Shown here in pieces: positions 35,170-43,987 of a stretch of DNA of 64,000 nucleotides. Source of the stretch: Phaeobacter sp. QD34_24. Its GTDB lineage: Bacteria; Pseudomonadota; Alphaproteobacteria; Rhodobacterales; Rhodobacteraceae. Location of the stretch: positions 34,317 to 98,316 of the forward strand of contig NZ_JARCJD010000017.1 of NCBI RefSeq assembly GCF_028890115.1, given 5' to 3'. The notes under the pieces are model-generated. The model was given only the letters and a program-made list of their open reading frames with translations, had not been told where the DNA came from and did not search any database. Positions within the stretch are counted from its first letter, which is position 1. Every line of letters begins with the position of its first letter. A program made the translations under genes and the position numbers.

Positions 35170-36147
35170 TCAGCTGCCTGTAGAGATGGCCATGCGATGT
35201 GCCATTTTCACCGCTTCGATCATACTAGACGGGTTTGCCTGCCCGGTTCCGGCGATATCGAAGGCGGTGCCATGGTCGGGCGAGGTGCGGATGAAGGGCA
35301 GGCCCAGGGTCACGTTGACGCCCCGGTCGAAATCCAGCGTCTTGATCGGGATCAGGGCCTGGTCGTGATACATGCAGATCGCCGCATCATAGCGGGCGCG
35401 GGCGGCGGCGTGAAACAGCGTGTCCGCCGGATGTGGGCCGGTCAGGGTCATCTCGGGCGATTGCAACTGATCGATCAGCGGCGCGATCCAGTCGATCTCC
35501 TCTTGCCCCATGGCACCACCTTCGCCGGCATGGGGGTTGAGGCCGGCAATGGCGATGCGTGGATGGGCAATGCCGAACTGGTGGCGCAGCCCTTCGGCGG
35601 TAATGGCGATGGTCTCGCGCAGCAGGCTGGGGGTCAGAGCCTTCGGCACCTCTGACAGGGCAATGTGGATCGTTGCGGGCACCACCCGCAGCTGTTCGCT
35701 TGCCAGCATCATCACCACCCGCGCGCGCCCCGCAAGATGGGCGAGGAACTCGGTATGGCCGGGATAGGCAAAACCGGCCCCGTCGATCAGCGCCTTTTTG
35801 TGGATCGGCGCGGTACAGAGCGCCGCAGCGGCTCCAGAGCGCACCAGCGCGACGCCGGTCTCGATCGCTGCGATCACGCCGGGGGCATTTCTGGGATCGG
35901 CGGTGCCGCAGTCAGCAGAGCCAGCAAAGGGCAGGTGCAGCACCGGCAGGGCATGGGGGCAGATCTGCGCGGCCTCTTCCGCGCGCTGAACCTCTTGCCA
36001 GGGCGTGTCTGCAGGCAGGTGCCGCGGATCGCCGATCCACAGCATGGGCAGCTCTGACTTCAAGGCGGCCCAGGCCTTGGCCGCGATTTCAGGGCCGATG
36101 CCCGCCGGTTCGCCGCAGCTGATCGCAACCGGGCGTGGCGGGGTCAT
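35170..36147 (-). CDS. pdxA: 4-hydroxythreonine-4-phosphate dehydrogenase
   Basis: An NAD-dependent enzyme of the DXP-dependent pyridoxal phosphate pathway. 325 residues. Conserved pieces are [16 protein letters not shown] (11-26), [12 protein letters not shown] (metal His), [25 protein letters not shown] and [20 protein letters not shown] with another metal His. Its start overlaps the surA stop by 4 bases, the classical surA-pdxA-rsmA order also seen in E. coli. Confidence 0.97.
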   Translation of the reverse strand: MTPPRPVAISCGEPAGIGPEIAAKAWAALKSELPMLWIGDPRHLPADTPWQEVQRAEEAAQICPHALPVLHLPFAGSADCGTADPRNAPGVIAAIETGVALVRSGAAAALCTAPIHKKALIDGAGFAYPGHTEFLAHLAGRARVVMMLASEQLRVVPATIHIALSEVPKALTPSLLRETIAITAEGLRHQFGIAHPRIAIAGLNPHAGEGGAMGQEEIDWIAPLIDQLQSPEMTLTGPHPADTLFHAAARARYDAAICMYHDQALIPIKTLDFDRGVNVTLGLPFIRTSPDHGTAFDIAGTGQANPSSMIEAVKMAHRMAISTGS

Positions 36148-37415
36148 TTGTCCTCGATCCTGGCGTCGGCGCGCAGCTGTTCCAGGTAACTTGCAGAGAG
36201 GGATTCGACCCGCTGTGCGGTCAGCGCATTGGCAACGGTTTCCCGGCTTTCACCTTCGCCCAGTTCCGCGGTGCGCCCGCACAGGCGCAGGAGCACCAGG
36301 GTTTCACCGTTGTTGCGGGTCACGGCCGTGGAGGTTTCACCGGGGTCCAGTTTGGCAAGTTCAATTGCGATGTCGCGGTCGATCTCACCCGGCGAGAGGC
36401 TCACGCGGTCCAGAACCGAAGGGTCCTGCCCCTTGGCGACGCCATAGAGATCGTCGCATGTATCGGTGCCCTCGATGATCTCTTGTGCCTTGGCCAGGGT
36501 CGCGGCGCTGCGCCCGCCGGGCAGGTAGTAGGCGGCATATTCAATGGCTGCAAAGCGTTGCGCACGGCCAGAGACCTCGCGCAGGCCGCGCATCTGGAAC
36601 AGGGCGACCGCCCCCTGCAGGGGCAGGGGTTCGGTGATGTCCCCGGGGGAGAGGGCCAGCACCACCTGCTGCAGCTGCGGTGGCAGTTTGGTCAGCGGCA
36701 TCCAGTTCAACTCGCCGCCCCGCTCGCGGCTTTGGGCGGCGGAATACTGGGTCGCGGCGGCGGCAAAGGCCGCGCGTGTGGTCAGAGCCGCAATCTGCTG
36801 GGCAAGGTCTTCGACCTGAGGGGCGTTCTGTTCATTGATGGGCAGGATGATTTCCGAGAGCAGCACCTGAACGCTGCCGGATCCCGCCTGGCCCATGGCG
36901 CGGTCGATCTCGGCCTCGGTGGGGCGGGCACGGGCCAGGAAACGGGCGCTGACCAGGTCGCGCCAGCCGATGCCCACGCGGGAAAAATCGCGCACGGTTT
37001 CAGGATCGACACCGTTTTCCTGCAGGGTCGAGAGAAATTCGTTCAAGGAGAGATTCGCCCGTCCCGCCAATTCGGTCATGCCGGTGGTGATTTCGTCCTC
37101 GCTGGCCGCAATTCCGGCCTCTTCCATGGCAACCAGTTTCAGGCGGTCGTTGATCAGCTCCTTGCGCGCGGCCTCCATCAGGTCGCCGGGGACGCGCAGG
37201 ACGGCCATGAACCGTGCCCGTTGTTCCAGCTCGTAATGGGTGATGACCGCGTCATCGACGGTGATCGCCGGCGAGAACAGCCCTTGGGCAGGGGCAGGTT
37301 GGGGAGACGCCAGCAACGCGGCGCAGGTCAAAACGGCTGCGGCAGGGCGGCTCGCAAAACGCAGGCTGCGGTGTGTCAGGGAGGCCAGATGCCGATAGGT
37401 CAAGTATTGCTGCAT
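36144..37415 (-). CDS. surA: Periplasmic chaperone/peptidyl-prolyl isomerase SurA
   Basis: Escorts unfolded outer-membrane proteins across the periplasm to BAM. 423 residues. A signal peptide with a long N-region ends near ASPQPAPAQG; the SurA N-terminal domain follows (ITVDDAVITHYELEQRARFM) and one parvulin-type region (VQVLLSEIILPINE to RERGGELNWMPL, SPGDITEPLPLQG). A second parvulin domain is weak or absent. The start lies 16 bases inside the lptD 3' end, and AGG stands 5 bases before the ATG. Confidence 0.92.
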   Translation of the reverse strand: MQQYLTYRHLASLTHRSLRFASRPAAAVLTCAALLASPQPAPAQGLFSPAITVDDAVITHYELEQRARFMAVLRVPGDLMEAARKELINDRLKLVAMEEAGIAASEDEITTGMTELAGRANLSLNEFLSTLQENGVDPETVRDFSRVGIGWRDLVSARFLARARPTEAEIDRAMGQAGSGSVQVLLSEIILPINEQNAPQVEDLAQQIAALTTRAAFAAAATQYSAAQSRERGGELNWMPLTKLPPQLQQVVLALSPGDITEPLPLQGAVALFQMRGLREVSGRAQRFAAIEYAAYYLPGGRSAATLAKAQEIIEGTDTCDDLYGVAKGQDPSVLDRVSLSPGEIDRDIAIELAKLDPGETSTAVTRNNGETLVLLRLCGRTAELGEGESRETVANALTAQRVESLSASYLEQLRADARIEDK

Positions 37416-39562
37416 GATCGCCTGTACTTCTTGTTGCCGCTGTTCACGGAGAACCCGTTCAACGCGATGGTAAACCCAAAATCGGTCGAAGGCTCAAGAC
37501 TTGTTGTCGATGTATAGCGCCGGTTGATCGTCACGTCGACCGTGACGCATTCGTTGCTATAGGCAAGGCCGAACCCGGCCCGGGTGGCCCGGGCGTCGGA
37601 GATGTCGTAGCGCAGGCTGGCACTGGCGCGCCAGGAGGGGGAAATATCGTAGGTCCCGTCGAACCACATTTCCGATGATTCTTCGCTGCGCCCTTCCGCC
37701 GGGTCGGTGCCCAACCACAGGTAGGTGCCGGCGACGGTGGCCCGGCTGTGCCGCCAGTCGCCGCGGAATTCCGCCTTGGAAAAGTTCAATGATCCGTTCA
37801 GCAGGCCGCGCGCTGTCAGCGACAGATCTTCGCTCAGCCTCAGCTGGCCTGCCAGCAGCAGATCCGAGCTGGTGCCGCCAAGTCCGGAACTCTTGGTGAA
37901 CCTCGGGTCTGCATCCTGCCGGATGACCTGGCCGACGGTGGCGAAGGCCTGCCAGCCGCTGGTGGAGTAGCGGGCCCAGTTGAAGCCATAGACCAGGGTC
38001 AGGCCCTCTTCGCGTGCGTCGATGGCGGGGAACCGGGACAGGGCCAGGAGGTTGCCCTGGTCGAACTCGACAAAGCCGCTTTCGTCTTCCGGCACCGCTT
38101 CGCCGGTGACGTCACGCCAGCCCAGTTGCACGATCGGTTCCAGATAGGTGCTGTGGCCTGCGGCGCTGCGGCGGCTCATCGGCAGGCGCAGGGTCAGCGC
38201 GCTGCGCGGCGCAAGGCGGATTTCCGAGTTGGCGAAATTGGCGTCGTTATAGACCGAAAAGGCATCCGCTGCGGCTCCGACCTGCCATTCGGCGACAATG
38301 CCATAGGCCAGCCGCCAGTTGCGGCGCCAGTCCACATCCGCCGTCAGCCGCGCCACATCGCGTCCCTGCGGCAGAGGGCCGATGCTTGTCAGGTTCGATT
38401 GGCGGCGATGGCCGTGGCCTTCGAGGCTGAGGCGCATCTCACCGCCAAGGCGCCCGGGGGAGAAACGCTGCTGATAGGTCACATCAGCGATGGCGGAGGG
38501 AATGAACTCCTGCTGTTCACTGTCGCGCAGCGTCTTGTAGTGATAGACGCCGGCCCGCAACAGCATGTCGCGCCGGGCCTTTGTCAGGGTCGCCTCTGAC
38601 CGCAACCGGTCGAGATCCTGCAGGCCGTAATCGGCGAGATAGGCATCATCCGAGACGGTTTTCAGATCAAAGTCCAGGTTCACGCCCTTGGGAAGCTCGA
38701 ACTGCCCCTGCGCGAAGATATAGCCACGGCTTTCACCCGTTTGCAGGTCGTCGCGGGTATGGGCGCCCTCGATAGTGATGCGGCCGGTCCGGAAGGCCTG
38801 GCGGTAGCGCCCCTCCAGGGTGCGGGTCTTGCCGGAGATATAGGGGCTGAGCGTCAGGTCCCGGTGATCGCCCAGCCGGAAGAAATAGGGCACTTTCACC
38901 CCTGACCCAAGGTTCGAGGTGGTACGGATCGACGGGATCAGAAAACCGGTGGTGCGCTCCAGGGTCGGATCCGGCAGGCGGATGCCCGGAAAATAGAAGA
39001 CGGGCACGTCCAGCACGCGCAGCTGGGCATTCTCGAAGTAGAGCTGTTGCGCCAGTTGGTCGTGGGTGACGCGTTCGGCGCGGATCTGCCACAGGGGCGG
39101 GCGCCCGTCGTCGTAGACATGGCAGGAGGTCACGGCGGTTTTGTAAAGCTGCGTATAGCGGCCGCTGACGCGGGTCATCTGCAGCGAGGCCAGTTGCAGC
39201 TGCTGTTTGAACACCATGCGCGCGCTGCTCAGGATGCCGTTCTGCAGATCACGGTCCATTTCGGCGGCGCTGGCCAGGATGGTGACATCGCCGCCCTGAT
39301 CGATGCGGATCGGGCCCGCGATCTCCAGCGTCCCATTGCTTTGATCATAGGTGATCTTTTGCGCCCGCAAGCGCACATCGCCCTGAAAGGCCTCCACATT
39401 GCCGGTGGCCACGAGAATCCGCTGGGGCGTGATGAAGACGCGGTCGGCAACCAGCATCGCCGGGGCCGAAGCGCTCTCTGCTCCGGCCGGGGGCTCTGCC
39501 CGGGTGGGGGCGCCAAGTCCAAGCCAGGGCAGCAGCGCAAGGCTGAGAAGGGCGCGGCGCAT
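37400..39562 (-). CDS. lptD: LPS-assembly protein LptD
   Basis: The outer-membrane beta-barrel that inserts lipopolysaccharide into the outer leaflet with LptE. 720 residues. A signal peptide (MRRALLSLALLPWLGLGA) leads to a beta-taco OstA/LptA-like domain (MLVADRVFITPQRILVATGN, RAQKITYDQSNGTLEIAGPI) and then the barrel with many Arg/Tyr strands (GRYRQAFRTGRITIEGAH). The first barrel-linking cysteine pair seen in E. coli is represented by CHVYDD and a late Cys in SNECVTVDVT. The ATG at 39562 has GAGGA upstream and starts 1 base past the lptG stop. Confidence 0.95.
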   Translation of the reverse strand: MRRALLSLALLPWLGLGAPTRAEPPAGAESASAPAMLVADRVFITPQRILVATGNVEAFQGDVRLRAQKITYDQSNGTLEIAGPIRIDQGGDVTILASAAEMDRDLQNGILSSARMVFKQQLQLASLQMTRVSGRYTQLYKTAVTSCHVYDDGRPPLWQIRAERVTHDQLAQQLYFENAQLRVLDVPVFYFPGIRLPDPTLERTTGFLIPSIRTTSNLGSGVKVPYFFRLGDHRDLTLSPYISGKTRTLEGRYRQAFRTGRITIEGAHTRDDLQTGESRGYIFAQGQFELPKGVNLDFDLKTVSDDAYLADYGLQDLDRLRSEATLTKARRDMLLRAGVYHYKTLRDSEQQEFIPSAIADVTYQQRFSPGRLGGEMRLSLEGHGHRRQSNLTSIGPLPQGRDVARLTADVDWRRNWRLAYGIVAEWQVGAAADAFSVYNDANFANSEIRLAPRSALTLRLPMSRRSAAGHSTYLEPIVQLGWRDVTGEAVPEDESGFVEFDQGNLLALSRFPAIDAREEGLTLVYGFNWARYSTSGWQAFATVGQVIRQDADPRFTKSSGLGGTSSDLLLAGQLRLSEDLSLTARGLLNGSLNFSKAEFRGDWRHSRATVAGTYLWLGTDPAEGRSEESSEMWFDGTYDISPSWRASASLRYDISDARATRAGFGLAYSNECVTVDVTINRRYTSTTSLEPSTDFGFTIALNGFSVNSGNKKYRRSCSNT

Positions 39563-39563
39563 G

Positions 39564-40685
39564 TTATCCGTCCTCGGCATGTAGAAGCAGTCCCATCGTC
39601 AGCAGGATTGAGGCCACCGGAGGCGCCCAGGCGGCGAGGGCCACCGGGATCTGGCCGTTTTCGCCCAGAACCTGCGCAAAATTGCGGATGAAATAAAGCC
39701 CAAACCCCAGCAGCACCGCCGTAAGCACCGCCAGGCCCGTGCCTCCGAACCTCGTGTGGCGCATGGTGAAGGCGGCGCCGACCAGCACCATTGCCACCAG
39801 GAACAAGGGCCGTGCCAATGCGACCTGGTACCAGACCTCATAGCGTTTGGTGGAAAAGCCGGCAGCGGCCAGATCCCGGATCGTTGCCGGCAGGTCGTAG
39901 ATGGAAATGCCCTCGGCGGTGCCCAGGGTGTCGCGGATGCGCTCGCTGGTCAGGGTGGTGGGTAGGATCAGCACGTCATGTTCGGCAGCGATGCTTTCGG
40001 GGTTGAGGCCGATCGTCAAGGGCCAGACCTTGGCCTTGGTCAGCAGCCAGTCCTCTCCCTGCAGGCGCGCGCTTTCGGCAATGATATAGCGGATCGGGCC
40101 GCCGCCGGGCGCGTAATCGTGGATGGTGACGTCAAACAGGGTGATATTCTCCGCATTGCCTGCCTCGGCCTCATCGTTGCCATAGCCGCGGGCGTGGATC
40201 ACCGACTGCCCGTCCGGGCTGCCCTGGCGCAGCCACAGCCCTTCGCCGGACAGGGACAGTGCCGCCGGGCCCCCGTTGCGATAGGTGTCGGAGAGCGCCT
40301 TGAACCGGTTGCTGGTCGCCGCCACGATGGGGTTGAGCATGCTGACCGCCAGAACACCGATCAGCGCCGCCACGATCACCGGAGCGGCCAGGGCGCGCAG
40401 ACCCGATCGCCCGATCGCCCGTGTGACCACCAACTCGCTGCTGCGCGCCAGGCCGACAAACAGCACGATGGTGGAGAGGATCATGATCAGCGGCAGGAAT
40501 TCGCTGAAGGCCGCGGGGGCATTGAGCAGGGTCAGCCCGATCAACCGGCCCGCGCCCAGCTCCAGACTGTCAAACCGGCGAATCTGTTCGTTGAGGTCGA
40601 TCAGGATCACCAGGGTCATCAAAACGCTGGTAATGATCAGGAACCACTGGGCGAACCTGCGCGCATAGTAGAGATCGAGTTTCAT
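39564..40685 (-). CDS. lptG: LPS export ABC transporter permease LptG
   Basis: One of the two inner-membrane permeases of the LptB2FGC lipopolysaccharide extractor. 373 residues with three N-terminal and three C-terminal helices flanking a periplasmic beta-jellyroll. Features are LDLYYARRFAQWFLIITSVL at the start, the coupling region RSSELVVTRAIGRSGLRAL and C-terminal helices (LFLVAMVLVGAAFTMRH, LAVLTAVLLGFGLYFI). The start ATG at 40685 overlaps the lptF stop (ATGA). Confidence 0.95.
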   Translation of the reverse strand: MKLDLYYARRFAQWFLIITSVLMTLVILIDLNEQIRRFDSLELGAGRLIGLTLLNAPAAFSEFLPLIMILSTIVLFVGLARSSELVVTRAIGRSGLRALAAPVIVAALIGVLAVSMLNPIVAATSNRFKALSDTYRNGGPAALSLSGEGLWLRQGSPDGQSVIHARGYGNDEAEAGNAENITLFDVTIHDYAPGGGPIRYIIAESARLQGEDWLLTKAKVWPLTIGLNPESIAAEHDVLILPTTLTSERIRDTLGTAEGISIYDLPATIRDLAAAGFSTKRYEVWYQVALARPLFLVAMVLVGAAFTMRHTRFGGTGLAVLTAVLLGFGLYFIRNFAQVLGENGQIPVALAAWAPPVASILLTMGLLLHAEDG

Positions 40686-41821
40686 GCCGGGTGATCCCCC
40701 GGTTTGGAGGGCCGCTGCCAATGCATCAGGCCGGGATGGCTGGCCAGATAGAGAAACCCGAGCGCAAAGAAAAGCCCGATCAGCGCAGGCAGGTAGATCA
40801 GCGGCCACAGGTCCGGGTTCTTGATCACCGGGTCTGACACCACCCCGCGCATGCCCTCGACCAGGATCAGCAACAGGAAGGCCAAAAGCGCCTGCCGCCA
40901 GACCCCAAAGCGCGAAAACGTCCCCAGCATGAGGGTGGAAAACCCGATCAGTGCCACCACCACGCAGATCAATGCCTGGGCAAAGCGCAGATGCAGCTCT
41001 TCGCTCTGGGTGCCGGCAGAATAGCCATCTGTTGCGGTCACCTCTGCGCGCGCGGTCAAGAGCTCAAGGCTGGGAATGGCGCGGATATTGCGGATGGGGT
41101 TTTCCGTCTTCTTGGTCAGTTCGCTGATATCGTATGAAAAATCCGAAAACACGGTGGTCGACAGCCTGCGCGTTTTGGCATCCAGCCGCTGGGCCATGCC
41201 CTCCACCAGGATCAGATGCGCGCGGTCCTCGTCGCGTACCAGAAAGGCCCGCGCGCCGGTATAGGTCACGGCACGATCGGGGTCGCGGCGGTCGGAGAGG
41301 AAGACGTCGCGAAGCGTGCCGTCCGGGTCGATCTGGCGAATGTAGAAGGTCACGCCTTTGGTGGGATGCAGGAAATTGCCTTCGGTCAGAAGCCGGGCCG
41401 TGACATTGCGGGAGACCTCCCGTTCCCGGACTTCCAGCTGGCTGATCGATGCGGGCAGCAGAACATGGGTCAGCGCCGACATCATCAGCGCGGTGATCAG
41501 CCCGAAAGCCAGCGCAGGCCGGGCCATCTGCCAGGGGCTCGATCCGGTCGAGCGCAGCACCGTCAGCTCGCTTTCGCTGTGCAGCCGGTTGGTGACCCAG
41601 ATCGAAGCGGCAAAGGCGGCAACCGGCAGCACCATACGCACCAGATTCGGCAGGGTCAGGGCGGTGAATTCCAGGAAAACCAGGGCTGATTGCCCGTCAC
41701 CGATCAGCCGGTCGAACAGGACAACGGCCCGGTTCAACCAGAAAACAGCAACAAGAATAAGCGCAAAGAAGCCGAAGAACAGCAGGTATTGCGACAGCAC
41801 GTATCTGTCGTAGCGTGACAC
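40682..41821 (-). CDS. lptF: LPS export ABC transporter permease LptF
   Basis: Partner permease of LptG. 379 residues from a GTG at 41821; GGGGGGA lies about 5 bases upstream and the frame's earlier ATG has no site. The N-terminal YDRYVLSQYLLFFGFFALIL, coupling helix SESELTVLRSTGSSPWQMAR and C-terminal helices (FAQALICVVVALIGFSTLML, LLAFLLLILVEGMRGVV) follow the YjgP/YjgQ pattern. It is the first gene of the leftward outer-membrane assembly operon and is divergent from pepA with 196 bases between starts. Confidence 0.94.
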   Translation of the reverse strand: MSRYDRYVLSQYLLFFGFFALILVAVFWLNRAVVLFDRLIGDGQSALVFLEFTALTLPNLVRMVLPVAAFAASIWVTNRLHSESELTVLRSTGSSPWQMARPALAFGLITALMMSALTHVLLPASISQLEVREREVSRNVTARLLTEGNFLHPTKGVTFYIRQIDPDGTLRDVFLSDRRDPDRAVTYTGARAFLVRDEDRAHLILVEGMAQRLDAKTRRLSTTVFSDFSYDISELTKKTENPIRNIRAIPSLELLTARAEVTATDGYSAGTQSEELHLRFAQALICVVVALIGFSTLMLGTFSRFGVWRQALLAFLLLILVEGMRGVVSDPVIKNPDLWPLIYLPALIGLFFALGFLYLASHPGLMHWQRPSKPGDHPA

Positions 41822-42017
41822 CCGATCCCCCCAGATCTTGCCATTGTTGTTTTGCCGCAGCTTAAAGGAATTGTCGGGCGGGGAAAACTGCAATCTGCGC
41901 GCCCCATATGCAAAGGCAGCCTGTGGCGGGTAGGGGCGGTGGTTCCGGGCTGGTCAAGCCGGGGCACACAGGCTAGCTGTTGCAAAACGCATGCCTAAGA
42001 CGACAGGAGCTCATGAG

Positions 42018-43493
42018 ATGTCTGGTCTGACCCCGATCCGTTTTGACGCCTTCGACCCCAAGCAGCTGGCACAGATCAGTGGCCATCTTGTGGTTGTGCT
42101 GCCGCCTGAAGGCACGATGGGTCAGGCCGCCCGCACCGCCAATCGGCTGACCAAGGGCGCGCTTGCCCGGCTGAAAGACTCCGAGACCTTCACATCCGCA
42201 AAAACCGGTCAGGTGATCAGCCTGAACTGGCCCTCGGGCCTGGTGGCCGAGGCGCTGCATGTGCTGGTCCTGCCCAAGCGGATCAGTCAGGCCGAGGCCC
42301 GCAAGGCCGGTGCGGAACTGGCCAAACTGGCGAAGGGCAAGGCGATGACCGTGATGGCCGGCCCGATGAGCCGGGCCGCCGATCTGGCGATGGGGATTGC
42401 CCTGCGCGCCTATGATTTCGATCAGCACAAGACATCCAAAGAGGAAACCCAGGCGGGCGAGGTGGTGATCGCCCACAAAAGACCCGAGGAGATGACAGCC
42501 GCCTTTGCCCCCCTGCAGGCAGTGGCCGAGGGCGTGCATATGACCCGCGATCTGATCAACGAGCCGGCCAATGTGCTGACCACCAGCGAATTTGCCCGCC
42601 GCATCGAAGGGCTCAGCGAGATCGGTGTCGAGGTGGAGATCCTCGAAGAGGCGGATCTTGAGAAGCTGGGCATGCATTGCCTTCTCTCTGTTGGGCAGGG
42701 GTCCGACAGCCCCTCCAAGGTGGCGGTGATGCAGTGGAAGGGCGGTCCCAAGGACGAGGCACCGCTAGCGCTGGTGGGCAAGGGCGTGGTTTTTGACACC
42801 GGCGGCATCTCGCTGAAACCGGCGGCGGGCATGGAAGACATGACCATGGATATGGGCGGCGCAGGCGTTGTTACCGGCACCATGAAGGCGCTGGCCCTGC
42901 GCAAGGCAAAGGCCAATGTGGTGGGCCTGGTGGGGCTGGTCGAGAACATGCCCTCGGGCAATGCCACCCGTCCCGGTGATGTGGTCAAGACCATGAAGGG
43001 CGATACGGTGGAGGTGATCAACACCGATGCCGAGGGGCGTTTGGTGCTCTGCGATGTCATGTGGTACGCGCAGGACCGCTTCAAACCGGCTGGGATGATC
43101 GATCTGGCCACCCTGACCGGTGCGATCATCATCGGCCTTGGTCATGAAAATGCCGGTGTCTTCTCCAATGACGACAAGCTCTGCGATGCCTTCCTGAAAT
43201 CCGCGGGTGCCGAGGATGAAGGCGCTTGGCGCATGCCGCTGGGCCAGGCCTATGACGACATGCTGAAATCGCGCATCGCCGATATGAAGAACGTGGGCGG
43301 GCGCCCGGCGGGCTCGATCACTGCCGCGCAGTTCCTGCAGCGCTTCGTGCAGGAGGGCACGCCCTGGATTCACCTGGATATCGCCGGTGTTGCCTCGGTC
43401 AAGACCGATACCTCTTATGCGCCGAAGGGCGCGACTGGCTGGGGCGTCATGGCGCTCAATCGCCTGGTGCAGGACCGTTTCGAGGCGGAATGA
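42018..43493 (+). CDS. pepA: Leucyl aminopeptidase (M17)
   Basis: A cytoplasmic di-metal aminopeptidase; the family also includes DNA-binding PepA/CarP. 491 residues. The M17 signature NTDAEGRL is at 335-342; the metal and catalytic residues lie in LVGKGVVFDTGGISLKP, MDMGGAGVVTGTM and LATLTGAIIIGLG. The start ATG at 42018 has AGGAG 8 bases upstream; earlier in-frame starts are less credible. holC begins 7 bases after the stop, a widely conserved pair. Confidence 0.97.
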   Translation: MSGLTPIRFDAFDPKQLAQISGHLVVVLPPEGTMGQAARTANRLTKGALARLKDSETFTSAKTGQVISLNWPSGLVAEALHVLVLPKRISQAEARKAGAELAKLAKGKAMTVMAGPMSRAADLAMGIALRAYDFDQHKTSKEETQAGEVVIAHKRPEEMTAAFAPLQAVAEGVHMTRDLINEPANVLTTSEFARRIEGLSEIGVEVEILEEADLEKLGMHCLLSVGQGSDSPSKVAVMQWKGGPKDEAPLALVGKGVVFDTGGISLKPAAGMEDMTMDMGGAGVVTGTMKALALRKAKANVVGLVGLVENMPSGNATRPGDVVKTMKGDTVEVINTDAEGRLVLCDVMWYAQDRFKPAGMIDLATLTGAIIIGLGHENAGVFSNDDKLCDAFLKSAGAEDEGAWRMPLGQAYDDMLKSRIADMKNVGGRPAGSITAAQFLQRFVQEGTPWIHLDIAGVASVKTDTSYAPKGATGWGVMALNRLVQDRFEAE

Positions 43494-43500
43494 CACTGCC

Positions 43501-43971
43501 ATGGGGGCCGCTTTCTTCTACCACCTGACCCGCAGGCCGCTGCAGGACACGCTGCCGGTGCTGCTGGACAAGGCGCGCGGCGCGGGCTGGCGCATCGCGG
43601 TGCGCGGCCCTGATGCCGAGCGGCTGGCCTGGCTGGATGAACGGCTCTGGCTGGGTGGCGATGAAAGCTTCCTGCCGCACGGGCTGGCCGGTGGCCCGCA
43701 TGATGCGCATCAACCGATCCTGCTGACCACGGCGACAGAGGCGGCGAACAAGCCGACATGCGTGATGTCAGTGGATGGGGCTGAGGTGACGCCCGAGGAG
43801 GTGCAGGCGCTGGAACGGGTCTGCATCCTTTTCGATGGCACCGACCCGGAGGCGGTGCAGCATGCGCGGGTGCAGTGGAAGACCCTGACCGATGCCGGAT
43901 GTGCGGCGCAATACTGGTCCGAGGAAAGCGGCCGCTGGGAAAAGAAGGCCGAGAAGGAGCCCGCGCAATAG
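43501..43971 (+). CDS. holC: DNA polymerase III subunit chi
   Basis: A clamp-loader accessory subunit that contacts SSB. 156 residues. The family start FFYHLTRRPLQDTLPVLLDKARGAGW, the WLDERLWLGGDESFLPHGL core and the late RVCILFDGTDPEAV are characteristic. It ends in a charged tail (WEKKAEKEPAQ). It follows pepA closely and converges on the GGDEF/EAL gene with only 16 bases between stops. Confidence 0.92.
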   Translation: MGAAFFYHLTRRPLQDTLPVLLDKARGAGWRIAVRGPDAERLAWLDERLWLGGDESFLPHGLAGGPHDAHQPILLTTATEAANKPTCVMSVDGAEVTPEEVQALERVCILFDGTDPEAVQHARVQWKTLTDAGCAAQYWSEESGRWEKKAEKEPAQ

Positions 43972-43987
43972 CGCCCGGGCCCTGAGC

